Part shown: one piece after another, positions 8,424 to 17,153 of the stretch | How positions within the stretch are numbered: position 1 is the stretch's first letter | Layout: each line of letters begins with the position of its first letter | NCBI GenBank assembly: GCA_028280445.1 | Contig: JANQLU010000090.1 | Location: 1-64,000 of the forward strand | DNA: 64,000 nt | Reading direction: 5' to 3' | From: Pirellulaceae bacterium | Lineage (GTDB): Bacteria > Planctomycetota > Planctomycetia > Pirellulales > Pirellulaceae | Made by a program: the position numbers and the translations under genes | Notes under the pieces: model-generated | The model's database searches: none | What the model was told of the DNA's origin: nothing | Seen by the model: the letters and a program-made list of their open reading frames with translations, nothing else

Positions 8424-9851
8424 TCAGCGCGATGAACGACGCTGTTGTGGTTTTCCGGCTTTGGAGCGGAACGGTTTTTTGTTTTCGTAAGATTCCAGGC
8501 GGTTTTGATAGGCCGTTTTGTTTTTATTGCCGGCTTTTTTGATGGCTTTTTTTTGCGTCTCGACGGCTGCTTCAAAATCTCCAGTTTCAGCCAATGCTGC
8601 CGCGTGAGTGTCAATCATATTTGCAGTGGCGGTTTCCTTTTCCATTTTCAACAGTTTGTTCGTTAATTCGAGGGCTTTTTTCCCGTCGCGATATTTTTCG
8701 TCGGGGCAAGTTGCCAAGAACCAGGCGAAGCCATTGACGGCATCGCTCAGATCCGGTGCGTTTTTCAGCGCTGATTCGAAATCCTGTTTCGCTCTAGCGT
8801 AGTCTTTTTTGCCGATCCAGGCGTTGGCGCGGTTGTTCAGTGTGACGGCTGAACGCGGTGTGAGTTTGAGCGCAGTGTTGAAATCGCGAATGGCAGCATC
8901 GAAATGTTGTTTTTCTATTTTGACGATGCCGCGATTGCTGTAGGCAATGGTCAGTTTTGAATCATGATTAATGGCACGTGTAAAATCATCAATGGCTTCG
9001 TCGAGCATGCCGCGGCGGTATTTGATCCAGCCCAGATTATTCAGTGCCAGCGCCGATTTGGGATTTAAACGGACCGCTTCACGAGCATTGTCGAACGCCT
9101 TGGTCAATTTTTCTTGGGCCAGATAGACATTGGCCAGGCCGATGTAGGCTTTGGTGAAACGCGCATCGATTTGAATTGAGCGATTGAAATCCGACATGGC
9201 CTGATCAAATTTTCCGACGCTCTGATAGGTGGCACCGCGGTTTTTGTAGTGCGTTGGATTGTTAGGCGAAAGCTCGATGGCCTTAGTGAAATCTTTAATG
9301 GCTTCCTCGAATTTGCCAGCCGCGACATTGACCAGCCCACGGTTTCCGTAAGCACCTGAGTAATTTTTGTTTAATTTGATGGCAACATTGATGTCTCGAT
9401 AGGCATCGTCAAAACGGCCGACGCTGCTAAAGACAATGCCGCGATTGTTCCAGATTGATGCGATTCGGTTGTTGACCCGCAATGCACCAGTCAGCAAATC
9501 TAACGCCTTGTTCGAATTGCCCTGTTCGAATTCGATCATGCCCAATGTTGCCAAAGCGTCATAGTCATTTTTGTTGGCACGGATCCGGCGCTCATAGACT
9601 TTTCTGGCAGTTCCCAGGTTCATGGTGTATTGCAGCGGACACCATCCACGCACGCCTTCGAGCATGCACCATTTTCCCTGGATGTACGTAATATTATTGA
9701 TCGATCCGCCGTAAACCTTGCCAACTTTTTGGGAGCGGATTTTGGTGTCAAAATTTGCAGTGACCACAATGCGGTCGCCAACTTTTTGGGCATTCACCGA
9801 TCCGACGCACAACGCGATGATCGAAATGACAAGAAGAATTTTTTTAAACAT
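8424..9851 (-). CDS. Secreted SH3-like/tetratricopeptide-repeat protein
   Basis: A 475-residue protein starting MFKKILLVISIIALCVGSVN, a signal peptide. In-frame sequence extends 11 residues further upstream to 9884, but ATG 9851 places the signal at the N-terminus and is preferred. Residues about 24-80 form a small SH3-like barrel (KVGDRIVVTANFDTKIRSQK, later GKWCMLEGVRGWCPLQY). About nine consecutive TPR units follow, each with the WxxRGxxxxxxGxxxxAxxD pattern, for example NNRGIVFSSVGRFDDAYRDI. The C-terminus is Lys/Arg-rich (KPFRSKAGKPQQRRSSR). TPR arrays bind other proteins; partner and process are unknown. Secretion to the periplasm is inferred from the signal peptide. Confidence 0.85.
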   Translation of the reverse strand: MFKKILLVISIIALCVGSVNAQKVGDRIVVTANFDTKIRSQKVGKVYGGSINNITYIQGKWCMLEGVRGWCPLQYTMNLGTARKVYERRIRANKNDYDALATLGMIEFEQGNSNKALDLLTGALRVNNRIASIWNNRGIVFSSVGRFDDAYRDINVAIKLNKNYSGAYGNRGLVNVAAGKFEEAIKDFTKAIELSPNNPTHYKNRGATYQSVGKFDQAMSDFNRSIQIDARFTKAYIGLANVYLAQEKLTKAFDNAREAVRLNPKSALALNNLGWIKYRRGMLDEAIDDFTRAINHDSKLTIAYSNRGIVKIEKQHFDAAIRDFNTALKLTPRSAVTLNNRANAWIGKKDYARAKQDFESALKNAPDLSDAVNGFAWFLATCPDEKYRDGKKALELTNKLLKMEKETATANMIDTHAAALAETGDFEAAVETQKKAIKKAGNKNKTAYQNRLESYENKKPFRSKAGKPQQRRSSR

Positions 9852-9909
9852 AAATCCAGTTTTAAAATGTTGAATCGAATGCAAGGTTGAGTTGACGACG
9901 ACTTCCGTT

Positions 9910-10000
9910 AATCATAAGCGCGAAGCGTGAGCGAGGGACCAGAAAACACGCTAAGGCACTGTGGAACTTGGTCCCTCGCTCACGCTTCGCGCTTGTGATT
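9910..10000. repeat. Palindromic repeat, family 1, copy A
   Basis: Two ~31-bp inverted arms (left 9910-9940, right 9970-10000) contain the core AGCGTGAGCGAGGGACC and its complement, around a ~29-nt loop. Four further copies occur in this window (19050-19138, 43841-43928, 54539-54624, 58321-58418). The loop is conserved too, but in opposite orientation here compared with copies B-D. It lies upstream of the TPR gene, in a 408-nt gap (9852-10259) that otherwise holds only the family-2 repeat. Confidence 0.85.
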
Positions 10001-10173
10001 TTTCTTCGCCAATGCTTCGGGTGATTTACCGAGCCGACACTTAACCACTTACAACCAGAACCTGCGGATGTTGGACTCGAATGATTTTACCTGACCAATT
10101 TCTGAGGGTACACCAAAATGCCGAGTTTTCAAGGCGAAATGGCGATCCTGCTGCAAGCTGTGTTGATTGATTG

Positions 10174-10237
10174 TGAGCGGCAAGGCGCTAGCCGCCGGTT
10201 AACCCTCATATACCGGCGGCTAGCGCCTTGCCGCTCA
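10174..10237. repeat. Palindromic repeat, family 2, copy A
   Basis: Near-perfect 27-bp inverted arms (TGAGCGGCAAGGCGCTAGCC at the left edge, complement at 10211-10237) with a ~9-nt loop. Related copies lie at 18708-18775, 28617-28645 (one arm) and 30057-30154. It sits 20 nt beyond the mnmE stop codon and could act as a 3-prime RNA stabiliser, but it has no T-run. Confidence 0.85.
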
Positions 10238-10259
10238 TTTTAAGTTTGCCCGTTTCAGC

Positions 10260-11615
10260 CTATTTGCCAATACAGAAGCGACTGAAGATTTTTTCCAAAA
10301 TGTCATCGGTGTAAACGACACCCACGATTTCCCCAACTTGATTCAGTGTCAGGCGAAGATCGGCTGCGAGCAGTTCACGATCGACGGTCGAGACAGATTT
10401 CGCGCGAACCAGGGATTCGTGGGAGCAGGTTAAGGCCTGTGTGCAACGGGCGATGGTTGTGGGAACAAATTCAGATGTGATTTTGGTTTGCGTTTTTTCA
10501 AAGATGGCTTGAAACGCCTGGTCCAATTCATCGTCAGCGGTGGGCAAGGCGGGACAAGCAATGGAAAAAACGGGGTCGGCCGTTTGAATTGTTGTGGCCG
10601 TTGGCAAGTCTGATTTCATCGAAAAAATGAAGTCAAAATTCCGTTTTGCCAACAATTCACGCTCCTGCCCTTCGAGCGGCGTGCTCGCGTCGATACACAG
10701 GATGCGAATCGTGGCCTGTTCGAATTGTTCGATCGATTTGTTTTGTGAGGCGGCGTCGATCATGTCGCCGGTTTCGGGATTGATTCCCGCGGTATCGACC
10801 AGTTCGAACCATTGATTGTTGATTTTGAATTTGCCGGTAACAAAGTCACGCGTTGTCCCAGCCTGGCGGGAAACGATCGCCTGACTATCGGTACAAATTC
10901 GATTGAACAATGTACTTTTTCCAGCATTCGGCGGCCCCAGCAAGACGATTCTGGGAAGTGCATCGGTAGTCGAACGTTGTGAGATTTTTTCAACGACGTT
11001 TTGAATCTGTTCGATCGCGGCGTCGAGTTGGGTGTCGATTTGTTGTTGGGAAACGAATTGAATATCTTCTTCGACAAAATCCAATTCCGCCTCGATATCG
11101 GAAATCAAATGTATCAATTGATCGCGCAATGTCTTGAGCGGACTGAGCAATCCGCCGCTGAGTTGATTTAACGCGGTTTGCAACTCGGTTTGATTGTTGG
11201 CATCGATGACTCCCAAGACCGCTTCGGCTTGCGTGAGATCAATGCGGCCTGCCAGGAAAGCGCGCATCGTAAATTCACCGTGTTGTGCGAGCCGGGCTCC
11301 ATGATCGATGACGGACTGCAGGACACGGCGCAGGATGACCGGCGAACCGATCGTATGGATTTCTGCACAGGGCTGCCGCGTAAAACTTTTGCTGGTAGGC
11401 CAAGCGAACATCAGGCAATCGATCGAACCCAACGTCGGCAGCCGCATTTGAAGATCGATTTTTCGTGCGGATGAGGGGATGTCGAAAGGCGCGGTGGAAC
11501 ATTTCTCAAGGATTTGAAAGGTTGTCGGCCCACTGATTCGGACGATGCCACGCGGTGCGTTACCCGAAGCCGAGGCAATCGCAGCGATGGTGTCGTTTAC
11601 ATCGAGTGTGGCCAC
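10260..11615 (-). CDS. mnmE: tRNA uridine-5-carboxymethylaminomethyl(34) synthesis GTPase MnmE
   Basis: A 451-residue GTPase that, with MnmG, modifies the wobble uridine of several tRNAs in the cytoplasm. The N-terminal formyl-THF-binding domain contains DTIAAIASASGNAPRGIVRI. The G domain, inserted in the helical domain, shows the P-loop GPPNAGKSTLFN near residue 223, the DTAGI switch motif, and a C-terminal FCIGK carrying the conserved cysteine. The start is GTG 11615, only 3 nt after the yidC stop, so the genes are co-transcribed. The yidC-mnmE adjacency is a remnant of the common rpmH-rnpA-yidC-jag-mnmE cluster, but jag, rnpA and rpmH are absent here. Length and motifs are complete. Confidence 0.96.
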   Translation of the reverse strand: MATLDVNDTIAAIASASGNAPRGIVRISGPTTFQILEKCSTAPFDIPSSARKIDLQMRLPTLGSIDCLMFAWPTSKSFTRQPCAEIHTIGSPVILRRVLQSVIDHGARLAQHGEFTMRAFLAGRIDLTQAEAVLGVIDANNQTELQTALNQLSGGLLSPLKTLRDQLIHLISDIEAELDFVEEDIQFVSQQQIDTQLDAAIEQIQNVVEKISQRSTTDALPRIVLLGPPNAGKSTLFNRICTDSQAIVSRQAGTTRDFVTGKFKINNQWFELVDTAGINPETGDMIDAASQNKSIEQFEQATIRILCIDASTPLEGQERELLAKRNFDFIFSMKSDLPTATTIQTADPVFSIACPALPTADDELDQAFQAIFEKTQTKITSEFVPTTIARCTQALTCSHESLVRAKSVSTVDRELLAADLRLTLNQVGEIVGVVYTDDILEKIFSRFCIGK

Positions 11616-11618
11616 CGT

Positions 11619-14225
11619 TTATCGTCGCCCTTTGTCGCGTTTTCGTTTTTCGCGTTCGCGTCGCAGACGTTCACGTTTCTTTTTGTCTTCGTCACTTTGT
11701 TTCAAAACGACCTCTGAAGGGGTCGGTTTGTTAGGCTCTGCTGAACCTGACTCGACGACCGTGCCGTCGATATCCTTGAGGACCGGTTTGGGCAGCAGTT
11801 TCCGCTCGATGATTCCCCAGGCGCTCGACGTAATAAAGTAAATACAGAGTCCCGCTGAAACTTTGAAGAACAAGAAGCCCATGAAAATCATCATGAACGT
11901 CATCATTTTCTGCATCAATTTTTGTTGATCGTCAGTCGCAGGTGGCGTGAACAATTTTTGCTGCATCAGAAACAACACGATGGTGATGATCGGCAAAATG
12001 TTCAGATAGGGGCCCAGCCAACCTGTTTCGTGTGTAAGAAATGAGAGGAATGATGGAAGCGTATCTTTCCAATACCAAAGTTGGTCGGGACCGGCGAGGT
12101 TCGAACACCATTTCAAACCGGGAATCAGCGGCTGGTCGCGAAGTGCGATATCGACGGACAGACCTCGATACAATCCGATAAAAATTGGCAGCTGCAAAAA
12201 CATCAGCAAGCAACCGCCGTAGGGATTGTATTTGTTTTTTGAAAACAGTTCCCGTTGTGCTTTGAGGCGGCCTTCCATGTCCTCTTTGTATTTCTCCGCG
12301 ATTTCTTTCATTTGCGGAGCAAGTTTTTGCATCATCTGCGCATTCAATGCCGCTTTTCGTGAGATCGGAATCATCAAACTTCGGACGATGACTGTCAACA
12401 AGATGATAGCCAGTCCATAGCTGCCGAGTCCGATCAGTGAAAACATGCCGTAAAACAGCCGCAGCAACCAGCAAAGTGGCTTACTGACAAACGCAAACCA
12501 ACCGAACGAGCGAACGTCTTTTAATTTGTATTGTTTCAGCAGTTTGGGTTCTTTGGGGCCGGCAAACAATTCAAAATTAAACGACTCGGTTTGGCCATCG
12601 GAGAGCACAATGTCGTTGGAAAACAATCGATAGGAAATGTCGGTGGTTCGCCGTTCACGTTTTTTTTCTGCAATGCGCGACTGGCAAACCCAGACGTACG
12701 CACTGTACAAATCCATGAGTCGCTCGCCGTCCGCTTCATAGCTTTCGTCTGGCAGCAACGCGACGGTAAAGTATTGAGTGTCAACGGCCAGGTACCGCAT
12801 CATGCCGGCGTCTTGTTTGGCGGGATCGAAAATTCGAATGTGGTCCGGTTCGTCTTTGACAGCGTTGGCGACAATCTTGGGTCCACCTTTGAAAACGTAA
12901 CCAGCCCCTTTGCTATTTCCGATGACGTCTCTGGCACCGGCAGTGCCAAACAGCGAGTATGTTTTTCCAGAGATTTTGTTTTGATACCACCAGCCATCAA
13001 CGGGTGTTCCGGTCGGTCCATATAATTGGAAAGCAAACCGGTGTTTGCCGGGACCTTCGTATTTGAGGTCGAATCCGAAATTGATGTGGTAGGCGCGATC
13101 GAGCGATCTCGATTTGAAATCAGGATCACCGGGCAGCAATTTGTAGCGTTTGAAGACCGTTAGTTTTCCGGTAAACGGTTTCGCAAATTTCGTCTGATCC
13201 AATGCGTCGAGATCGATTTGTTTACGGAGAATGATTTCATTTTCGGTGGTGCGAGGATCGAGATCCCAAAGTCCAGTGCGCATCGATGTGTCGAGTTCCG
13301 GCCAGATATTGCCGCTGGGAGACATGATGGTGAGCAACATCGATTCGGGAGATCGCGGTGTCAGGATTCCACTGTCTTCGTCGATGTATTTCAAATAAGG
13401 TTCGGGGCGAACGATGTTCAGTGGTTGATCACCGAGTGGAATCGTTATCGTGGTGTTTTGGGTTTTGCGTGTGAGGTTGATCGTAATTGGTTCGCCAGGC
13501 TTGGTATCCGCCATGAACTCGGCGAATTCGTCCAATGTTGCAAATGTTGCGGATTGGTTTTTTGAGTTGGTGGCCGATACCAGAATATCGCCAACGGCGA
13601 GGGCATTTTCGCCATCACCAAGCGCAGCCGGTGTTCCCGGGCCAACGAGGTTCACTTGAAGTCCGCCGGGCACTGGTGTCAGTTCGAGTTGGCCGAGATA
13701 CCCAGATTTATTTTCGACATCGCGGTAGCGAAGTTTTCCATTGGGCCAACGAGAGTTGAGCTCGATTCGTCGAATGGTTCCACCGCTACGATTGATCGTC
13801 ACCAACATCCGGCTGCCGGAAGTTTGATCCATCGAGCCGATGGTCAGGAGTTGATCTTTGACAAAAGTGTTGGGGAGATTAGCGGGATTGTTATTGTTGT
13901 TGGGGTTTGTTTTTTCAGGATTGGTTTTTTTGTCGTTTTGCTTTGTCGAGTCCGATTTAGACTTTGTTGATTTTTTTTGATCGTCTGATTTTTTTTGTTT
14001 GTCCTGGTCGTCTTTTTTTGATTTATCCGCTTTGTCGTTTTTTTTGCCGTCTTGTTTGTTTTTGTCGTCTTGCTTGTTGGATTTGTCGTCGTCTTGCTGT
14101 TCTTTTTTCGCGACCTCTTTGCCTTGGGGTGGTTTAGGTTTGGGGAAAAAGAACTGCTGTACAATCATCAATCCTGCAAAAATCAGCAGCGCAGTGACCA
14201 TGAAATTGAGACCACGATTTTCCAC
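11619..14225 (-). CDS. yidC: Membrane protein insertase YidC with PDZ-like domain
   Basis: Inserts and folds inner-membrane proteins alone or with SecYEG. I chose GTG 14225 because AAAGG precedes it by 8 nt and the product then begins MENRGLNFMVTALLIFAGLM, like other YidC N-termini. The frame stays open to a TTG at 14378 and includes an ATG at 14300. After the first membrane helix (about residues 8-26) comes an ~85-residue Lys/Asp/Gln/Asn low-complexity linker. A PDZ-like segment lies at about 175-265 (LVGPGTPAALG, AVGDILVSATN, DTKPGEPITINLTRKT), followed by the periplasmic beta domain. The conserved five-helix insertase core (QLPIFIGLYRGLSVDIALRD) and a very basic tail for ribosome contact end the protein. 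At 868 residues it is much longer than the ~550 of E. coli. mnmE follows 3 nt later. Confidence 0.92.
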   Translation of the reverse strand: MENRGLNFMVTALLIFAGLMIVQQFFFPKPKPPQGKEVAKKEQQDDDKSNKQDDKNKQDGKKNDKADKSKKDDQDKQKKSDDQKKSTKSKSDSTKQNDKKTNPEKTNPNNNNNPANLPNTFVKDQLLTIGSMDQTSGSRMLVTINRSGGTIRRIELNSRWPNGKLRYRDVENKSGYLGQLELTPVPGGLQVNLVGPGTPAALGDGENALAVGDILVSATNSKNQSATFATLDEFAEFMADTKPGEPITINLTRKTQNTTITIPLGDQPLNIVRPEPYLKYIDEDSGILTPRSPESMLLTIMSPSGNIWPELDTSMRTGLWDLDPRTTENEIILRKQIDLDALDQTKFAKPFTGKLTVFKRYKLLPGDPDFKSRSLDRAYHINFGFDLKYEGPGKHRFAFQLYGPTGTPVDGWWYQNKISGKTYSLFGTAGARDVIGNSKGAGYVFKGGPKIVANAVKDEPDHIRIFDPAKQDAGMMRYLAVDTQYFTVALLPDESYEADGERLMDLYSAYVWVCQSRIAEKKRERRTTDISYRLFSNDIVLSDGQTESFNFELFAGPKEPKLLKQYKLKDVRSFGWFAFVSKPLCWLLRLFYGMFSLIGLGSYGLAIILLTVIVRSLMIPISRKAALNAQMMQKLAPQMKEIAEKYKEDMEGRLKAQRELFSKNKYNPYGGCLLMFLQLPIFIGLYRGLSVDIALRDQPLIPGLKWCSNLAGPDQLWYWKDTLPSFLSFLTHETGWLGPYLNILPIITIVLFLMQQKLFTPPATDDQQKLMQKMMTFMMIFMGFLFFKVSAGLCIYFITSSAWGIIERKLLPKPVLKDIDGTVVESGSAEPNKPTPSEVVLKQSDEDKKKRERLRREREKRKRDKGRR

Positions 14226-14446
14226 AATGAGTGCCTTTATGGTGTTAGCAAATTTGGTTAAGCGGGTTTGGCGTGAGAAACTTTCCGCGGCAGGCCGCAT
14301 TTTGCCAAATACGAGCGAATTCGAATAAGTTATTCTGTGATTTACGGCAATTCTTGGAAAGGGGAGTTCGTTTTGCAACGATCTTTATTGTTGGATAAAA
14401 CCACTTTTTGGGGATTCATTTCGCGTCACGCTGGCGCGAGCGAGGA

Positions 14447-15193
14447 TTAACGCCCCTCCAAAAGTCGATCGCCGAGAAAATTATCGAGTTCGGGAATCTC
14501 ATAGATTTTGTCGCGAGTTTCCAGGCAGGGGTAATCGATGCGTCGAAATTCGATGTTATTCTGGTCGACGATGACATAACAACTGCGAGGATCGTTGTCC
14601 CGCGGTTGGCCGACGCTGCCGACATTGATCATGACTTTTTCACTGTTGAGTTCATAATTCCAGCCGAGTTCTTTGGGCGAAAGATAGCGACACGATTCCG
14701 TGAACACGCCAGGGACGTGGGTGTGTCCCTGAAAGCAGTATTGTTGAATAAACGAAAAAATGCGTTCGATTTTTCGCGTGTTGTAAATGTCTTCGGGAAA
14801 CACGTATTCACTCAACGGACTTCGTGGAGTGCCGTGAACATACATTTTTTTTCCGTCACGTTTGGTGCGCGGCAACCGGGCCAGAAAGTCCCAGCGATTT
14901 TTAGCTTCCGGCCCATCAGCAGATTCCAGTTGTGCCCGCGTCCAGAAAATGGCTTTTTCGGCGCCGGTGCTGAATCCTTCGGGATCAAACAATGCGCCAT
15001 TGTCGTGATTGCCGAGCAGACTGAATTGAAATTGCATGCTCAAGTCGATGCACTCACATGGATTGGGGCCGTATCCGATGATGTCGCCGAGGCAAATGAT
15101 TTGTTCGACACTCTGTTGCTGGATGTCATCCAGGACAGCGCCGAGCGCTTCGAGGTTGCCATGAATGTCACTGATGATTGCGTAGCGTTCCAC
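14447..15193 (-). CDS. Metallophosphoesterase family protein (copy 1)
   Basis: A 248-residue calcineurin-like phosphoesterase. The dinuclear metal-site motifs are all present: ISDIHGNLEAL near residue 8, GDIIGYGPNP, GNHD (LLGNHDNGALFD), HGTPRSPLSEYV and GHTHVPG. The family cleaves phosphodiesters or phosphoproteins; the substrate here is unknown. The start is GTG 15193 (MERYAIISD). The protein is a close paralogue of the next gene upstream, which ends 38 nt before this start on the same strand. The pair looks like a tandem duplication that has diverged. No signal peptide is seen, so a cytoplasmic location is inferred. Confidence 0.9.
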   Translation of the reverse strand: MERYAIISDIHGNLEALGAVLDDIQQQSVEQIICLGDIIGYGPNPCECIDLSMQFQFSLLGNHDNGALFDPEGFSTGAEKAIFWTRAQLESADGPEAKNRWDFLARLPRTKRDGKKMYVHGTPRSPLSEYVFPEDIYNTRKIERIFSFIQQYCFQGHTHVPGVFTESCRYLSPKELGWNYELNSEKVMINVGSVGQPRDNDPRSCYVIVDQNNIEFRRIDYPCLETRDKIYEIPELDNFLGDRLLEGR

Positions 15194-15231
15194 GGGTTGT
15201 TTGTCTTGAGATGTGTGAATGAATCTGAGTC

Positions 15232-16020
15232 TTAACGGCCTGCCAAAAGACGGTCCCCCAACATATTGTCGAGGTCATCAATCGCGTAAATCTTCATCCG
15301 AGTCGTATGAACATCATACTCGACTCGATGGTATTCGATCGTTTTTTCCTCAGTATCTAAAACGACGTAACAGGCGCGAGGGTTTTCATCACGAGGCTGA
15401 CCAACGCTGCCGACATTGATCATGGCTTTGATTCCGTTGAGGCGAAAAAACGAATCGCGGTCTTCGGGAGCAAAAAAGGCGTATTCACGTTTGGCGGGGT
15501 CATCATCGTCGCTGGTCATGGCAAACACACCGGGGATATGAGTGTGACCTTGAAAACAAATACCGTCAAAACGGCTCATCATGCTGTTCATTTTATCGAC
15601 TTCATAGGCGTGTTCGGGAAACACGTATTCGTTGGTCGTATCGCGAGGCGAACCGTGAACGAATATAAAATCTCCTTCATCTCGTTTTCGAGGCAGTTCA
15701 CCGACAAAATCCCAGCGACGGTCGTTTTGGTCGGCCGAGCCAAAACCGCTTTCGAGTTGATCGCGCGTCCAGTAGATGGCCCGCAGTGCGACAGGGTTGA
15801 ATCCGTCGGGGTCAAATAATACGGCTTGGTCGTGATTTCCGAGAATCGTGACGGCACAGGTTTCGATCACGGTATCCAGACATCTGATAGGGTCTGGCCC
15901 ATAGCCAATCACGTCGCCCAGGCAGTAGATTTCAGTCAGGCCTTTTTCTTGGATATCAGCGAGCACCGCGGTAAGCGCTTCGTAGTTTCCGTGAATGTCG
16001 CTGATGATGGCGCGTTTCAT
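15232..16020 (-). CDS. Metallophosphoesterase family protein (copy 2)
   Basis: A 262-residue paralogue of the adjacent gene. It has MKRAIISDIHGNYEAL at the N-terminus, GDVIGYGPDP, ILGNHDQAVLFDPDGFNP, VHGSPRDTTNEYVFPEHA and QGHTHIPGVFA, so all five metal-binding blocks are intact. Both copies share the segments FDPxGF, YWTRDQLES and INVGSVGQPRDxxPRxCYVxxD, which go beyond the general superfamily motifs and show a recent common ancestor. The start is ATG 16020. It is likely the first gene of a two-gene operon. The substrate is unknown. Confidence 0.9.
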   Translation of the reverse strand: MKRAIISDIHGNYEALTAVLADIQEKGLTEIYCLGDVIGYGPDPIRCLDTVIETCAVTILGNHDQAVLFDPDGFNPVALRAIYWTRDQLESGFGSADQNDRRWDFVGELPRKRDEGDFIFVHGSPRDTTNEYVFPEHAYEVDKMNSMMSRFDGICFQGHTHIPGVFAMTSDDDDPAKREYAFFAPEDRDSFFRLNGIKAMINVGSVGQPRDENPRACYVVLDTEEKTIEYHRVEYDVHTTRMKIYAIDDLDNMLGDRLLAGR

Positions 16021-16254
16021 GAGTTACTAAGGTGGAAATCGAAGCTATGCAGCAGATTTTTCCGTTGTTTCGAGGTGTGAATTGAGTTTTTCAGATAGAT
16101 TTCGCGCTGAAATACAAATAGGCCGCCTACTTTTTGGGACGAATAAGTGTACGTTGAAAGCCATTAGTATGCAATCGAGTCTGAAACGATGTTTGTTAAG
16201 GCAGAATTAGGACCCAACGAGCAGATGCGTGATTAGGCAACTCAAGGAATCTTA

Positions 16255-16959
16255 ATGGGTAATACAGGTCAAGTTTCTGAGGAAAATTCGTCTTTCATGC
16301 TGGCCCTTGAGTGCTCGACAAAACTGGGTCGAGCCGCAATTTTTTCTGGTGAAAATTTTCTTGAGGAAAGGGTTTGCCCGGCCGATTTGAGCACGGCACG
16401 CGCAATTTTTCCCCTGATCTCCGAACTTGTCGAAGATCATCGGCAAAAAATGTCAAATATCGGCAAGATCGCAGTGACGACGGGGCCGGGATCTTTCACC
16501 GGTTTACGAGTTGGTGTGACGATTGCCAAATCAATTGCGTTCGCAAATCAGTGCAGTGTTGTCGGCATCAACACGTTACAAGTCATGGCCTCTCGATTTT
16601 TCGACGGCAATCCGGCGGTGGAATCCGTCATTTGTTCCATCGATGCCCAACGAAACCAATTGTTTGTTGCCGCATTTTCCCAAGCAGGTGTTCGCCAGAT
16701 TTCACCCGTTGAAATCATTGACCGAGATGATTTTGTCAGCCAATTTCAAGGTCAGTACGTGACTGGCGAGGGGCTCGTAAAACTGGATTTGCCTGAATCG
16801 ACACCGCTGCACATCGCGGATCCGTCGTGGTGGCAGGCAACCGCTCGGGCAACGGGTGAGCTGGCGTTGCAGCGCGATGATAGCGACAGTTTTTGGGAGA
16901 TCGAGCCTAACTATTTTCGCCAAAGCGCCGCCGAGGAAAAACTGTCTAAGAAAAAATGA
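16255..16959 (+). CDS. tsaB: tRNA threonylcarbamoyladenosine biosynthesis protein TsaB
   Basis: A 234-residue protein needed, with TsaC, TsaD and TsaE, to place the t6A modification on adenosine 37 of ANN-decoding tRNAs. TsaB is the inactive Kae1-like partner that dimerises with TsaD. The diagnostic pieces are MLALECSTKLGRAAIFSG, the helix GKIAVTTGPGSFTGLRVGVT near residues 75-95, and AKSIAFANQCSVVGINTLQ. The start at ATG 16255 is supported by AAGGAA 5-6 nt upstream; an ATG at 16297 is the alternative and would remove a 14-residue non-conserved leader. The length is normal. It is transcribed away from the metallophosphoesterases. Confidence 0.94.
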   Translation: MGNTGQVSEENSSFMLALECSTKLGRAAIFSGENFLEERVCPADLSTARAIFPLISELVEDHRQKMSNIGKIAVTTGPGSFTGLRVGVTIAKSIAFANQCSVVGINTLQVMASRFFDGNPAVESVICSIDAQRNQLFVAAFSQAGVRQISPVEIIDRDDFVSQFQGQYVTGEGLVKLDLPESTPLHIADPSWWQATARATGELALQRDDSDSFWEIEPNYFRQSAAEEKLSKKK

Positions 16960-17091
16960 CTTGAAGTCGTTTGATTTGCCGGGCGTGTCGTCGGTGAGGG
17001 TCATTGGGGCTGAATCGAATTTAGGGCGTGAATGCCGTGTTTTGCGGCGAGTTTTCGCGAATCAGGATCGGCGCCCAGTGGAAAGTGTGCG

Positions 17092-17121
17092 TTGACAGTT
17101 TTTCCGTGCCGAAGACATAAT
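17092..17121 (+). promoter_or_regulatory. Candidate sigma-70 promoter for cysteine dioxygenase
   Basis: TTGACA at 17092-17097 and CATAAT at 17116-17121 are separated by 18 nt, a near-consensus housekeeping promoter. Transcription would begin near 17128, about 26 nt ahead of the dioxygenase ATG at 17154. No operator-like palindrome is evident. Confidence 0.6.
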
Positions 17122-17153
17122 AAGTTGTCGCTGATTTTTTCGTGGAGAGTTCG

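Noticed and set aside
9910..10000. Family-1 palindrome as a rho-independent terminator
   Set aside because: The arms are long and GC-rich but no T-run follows on either strand, and copies occur upstream as well as downstream of genes.
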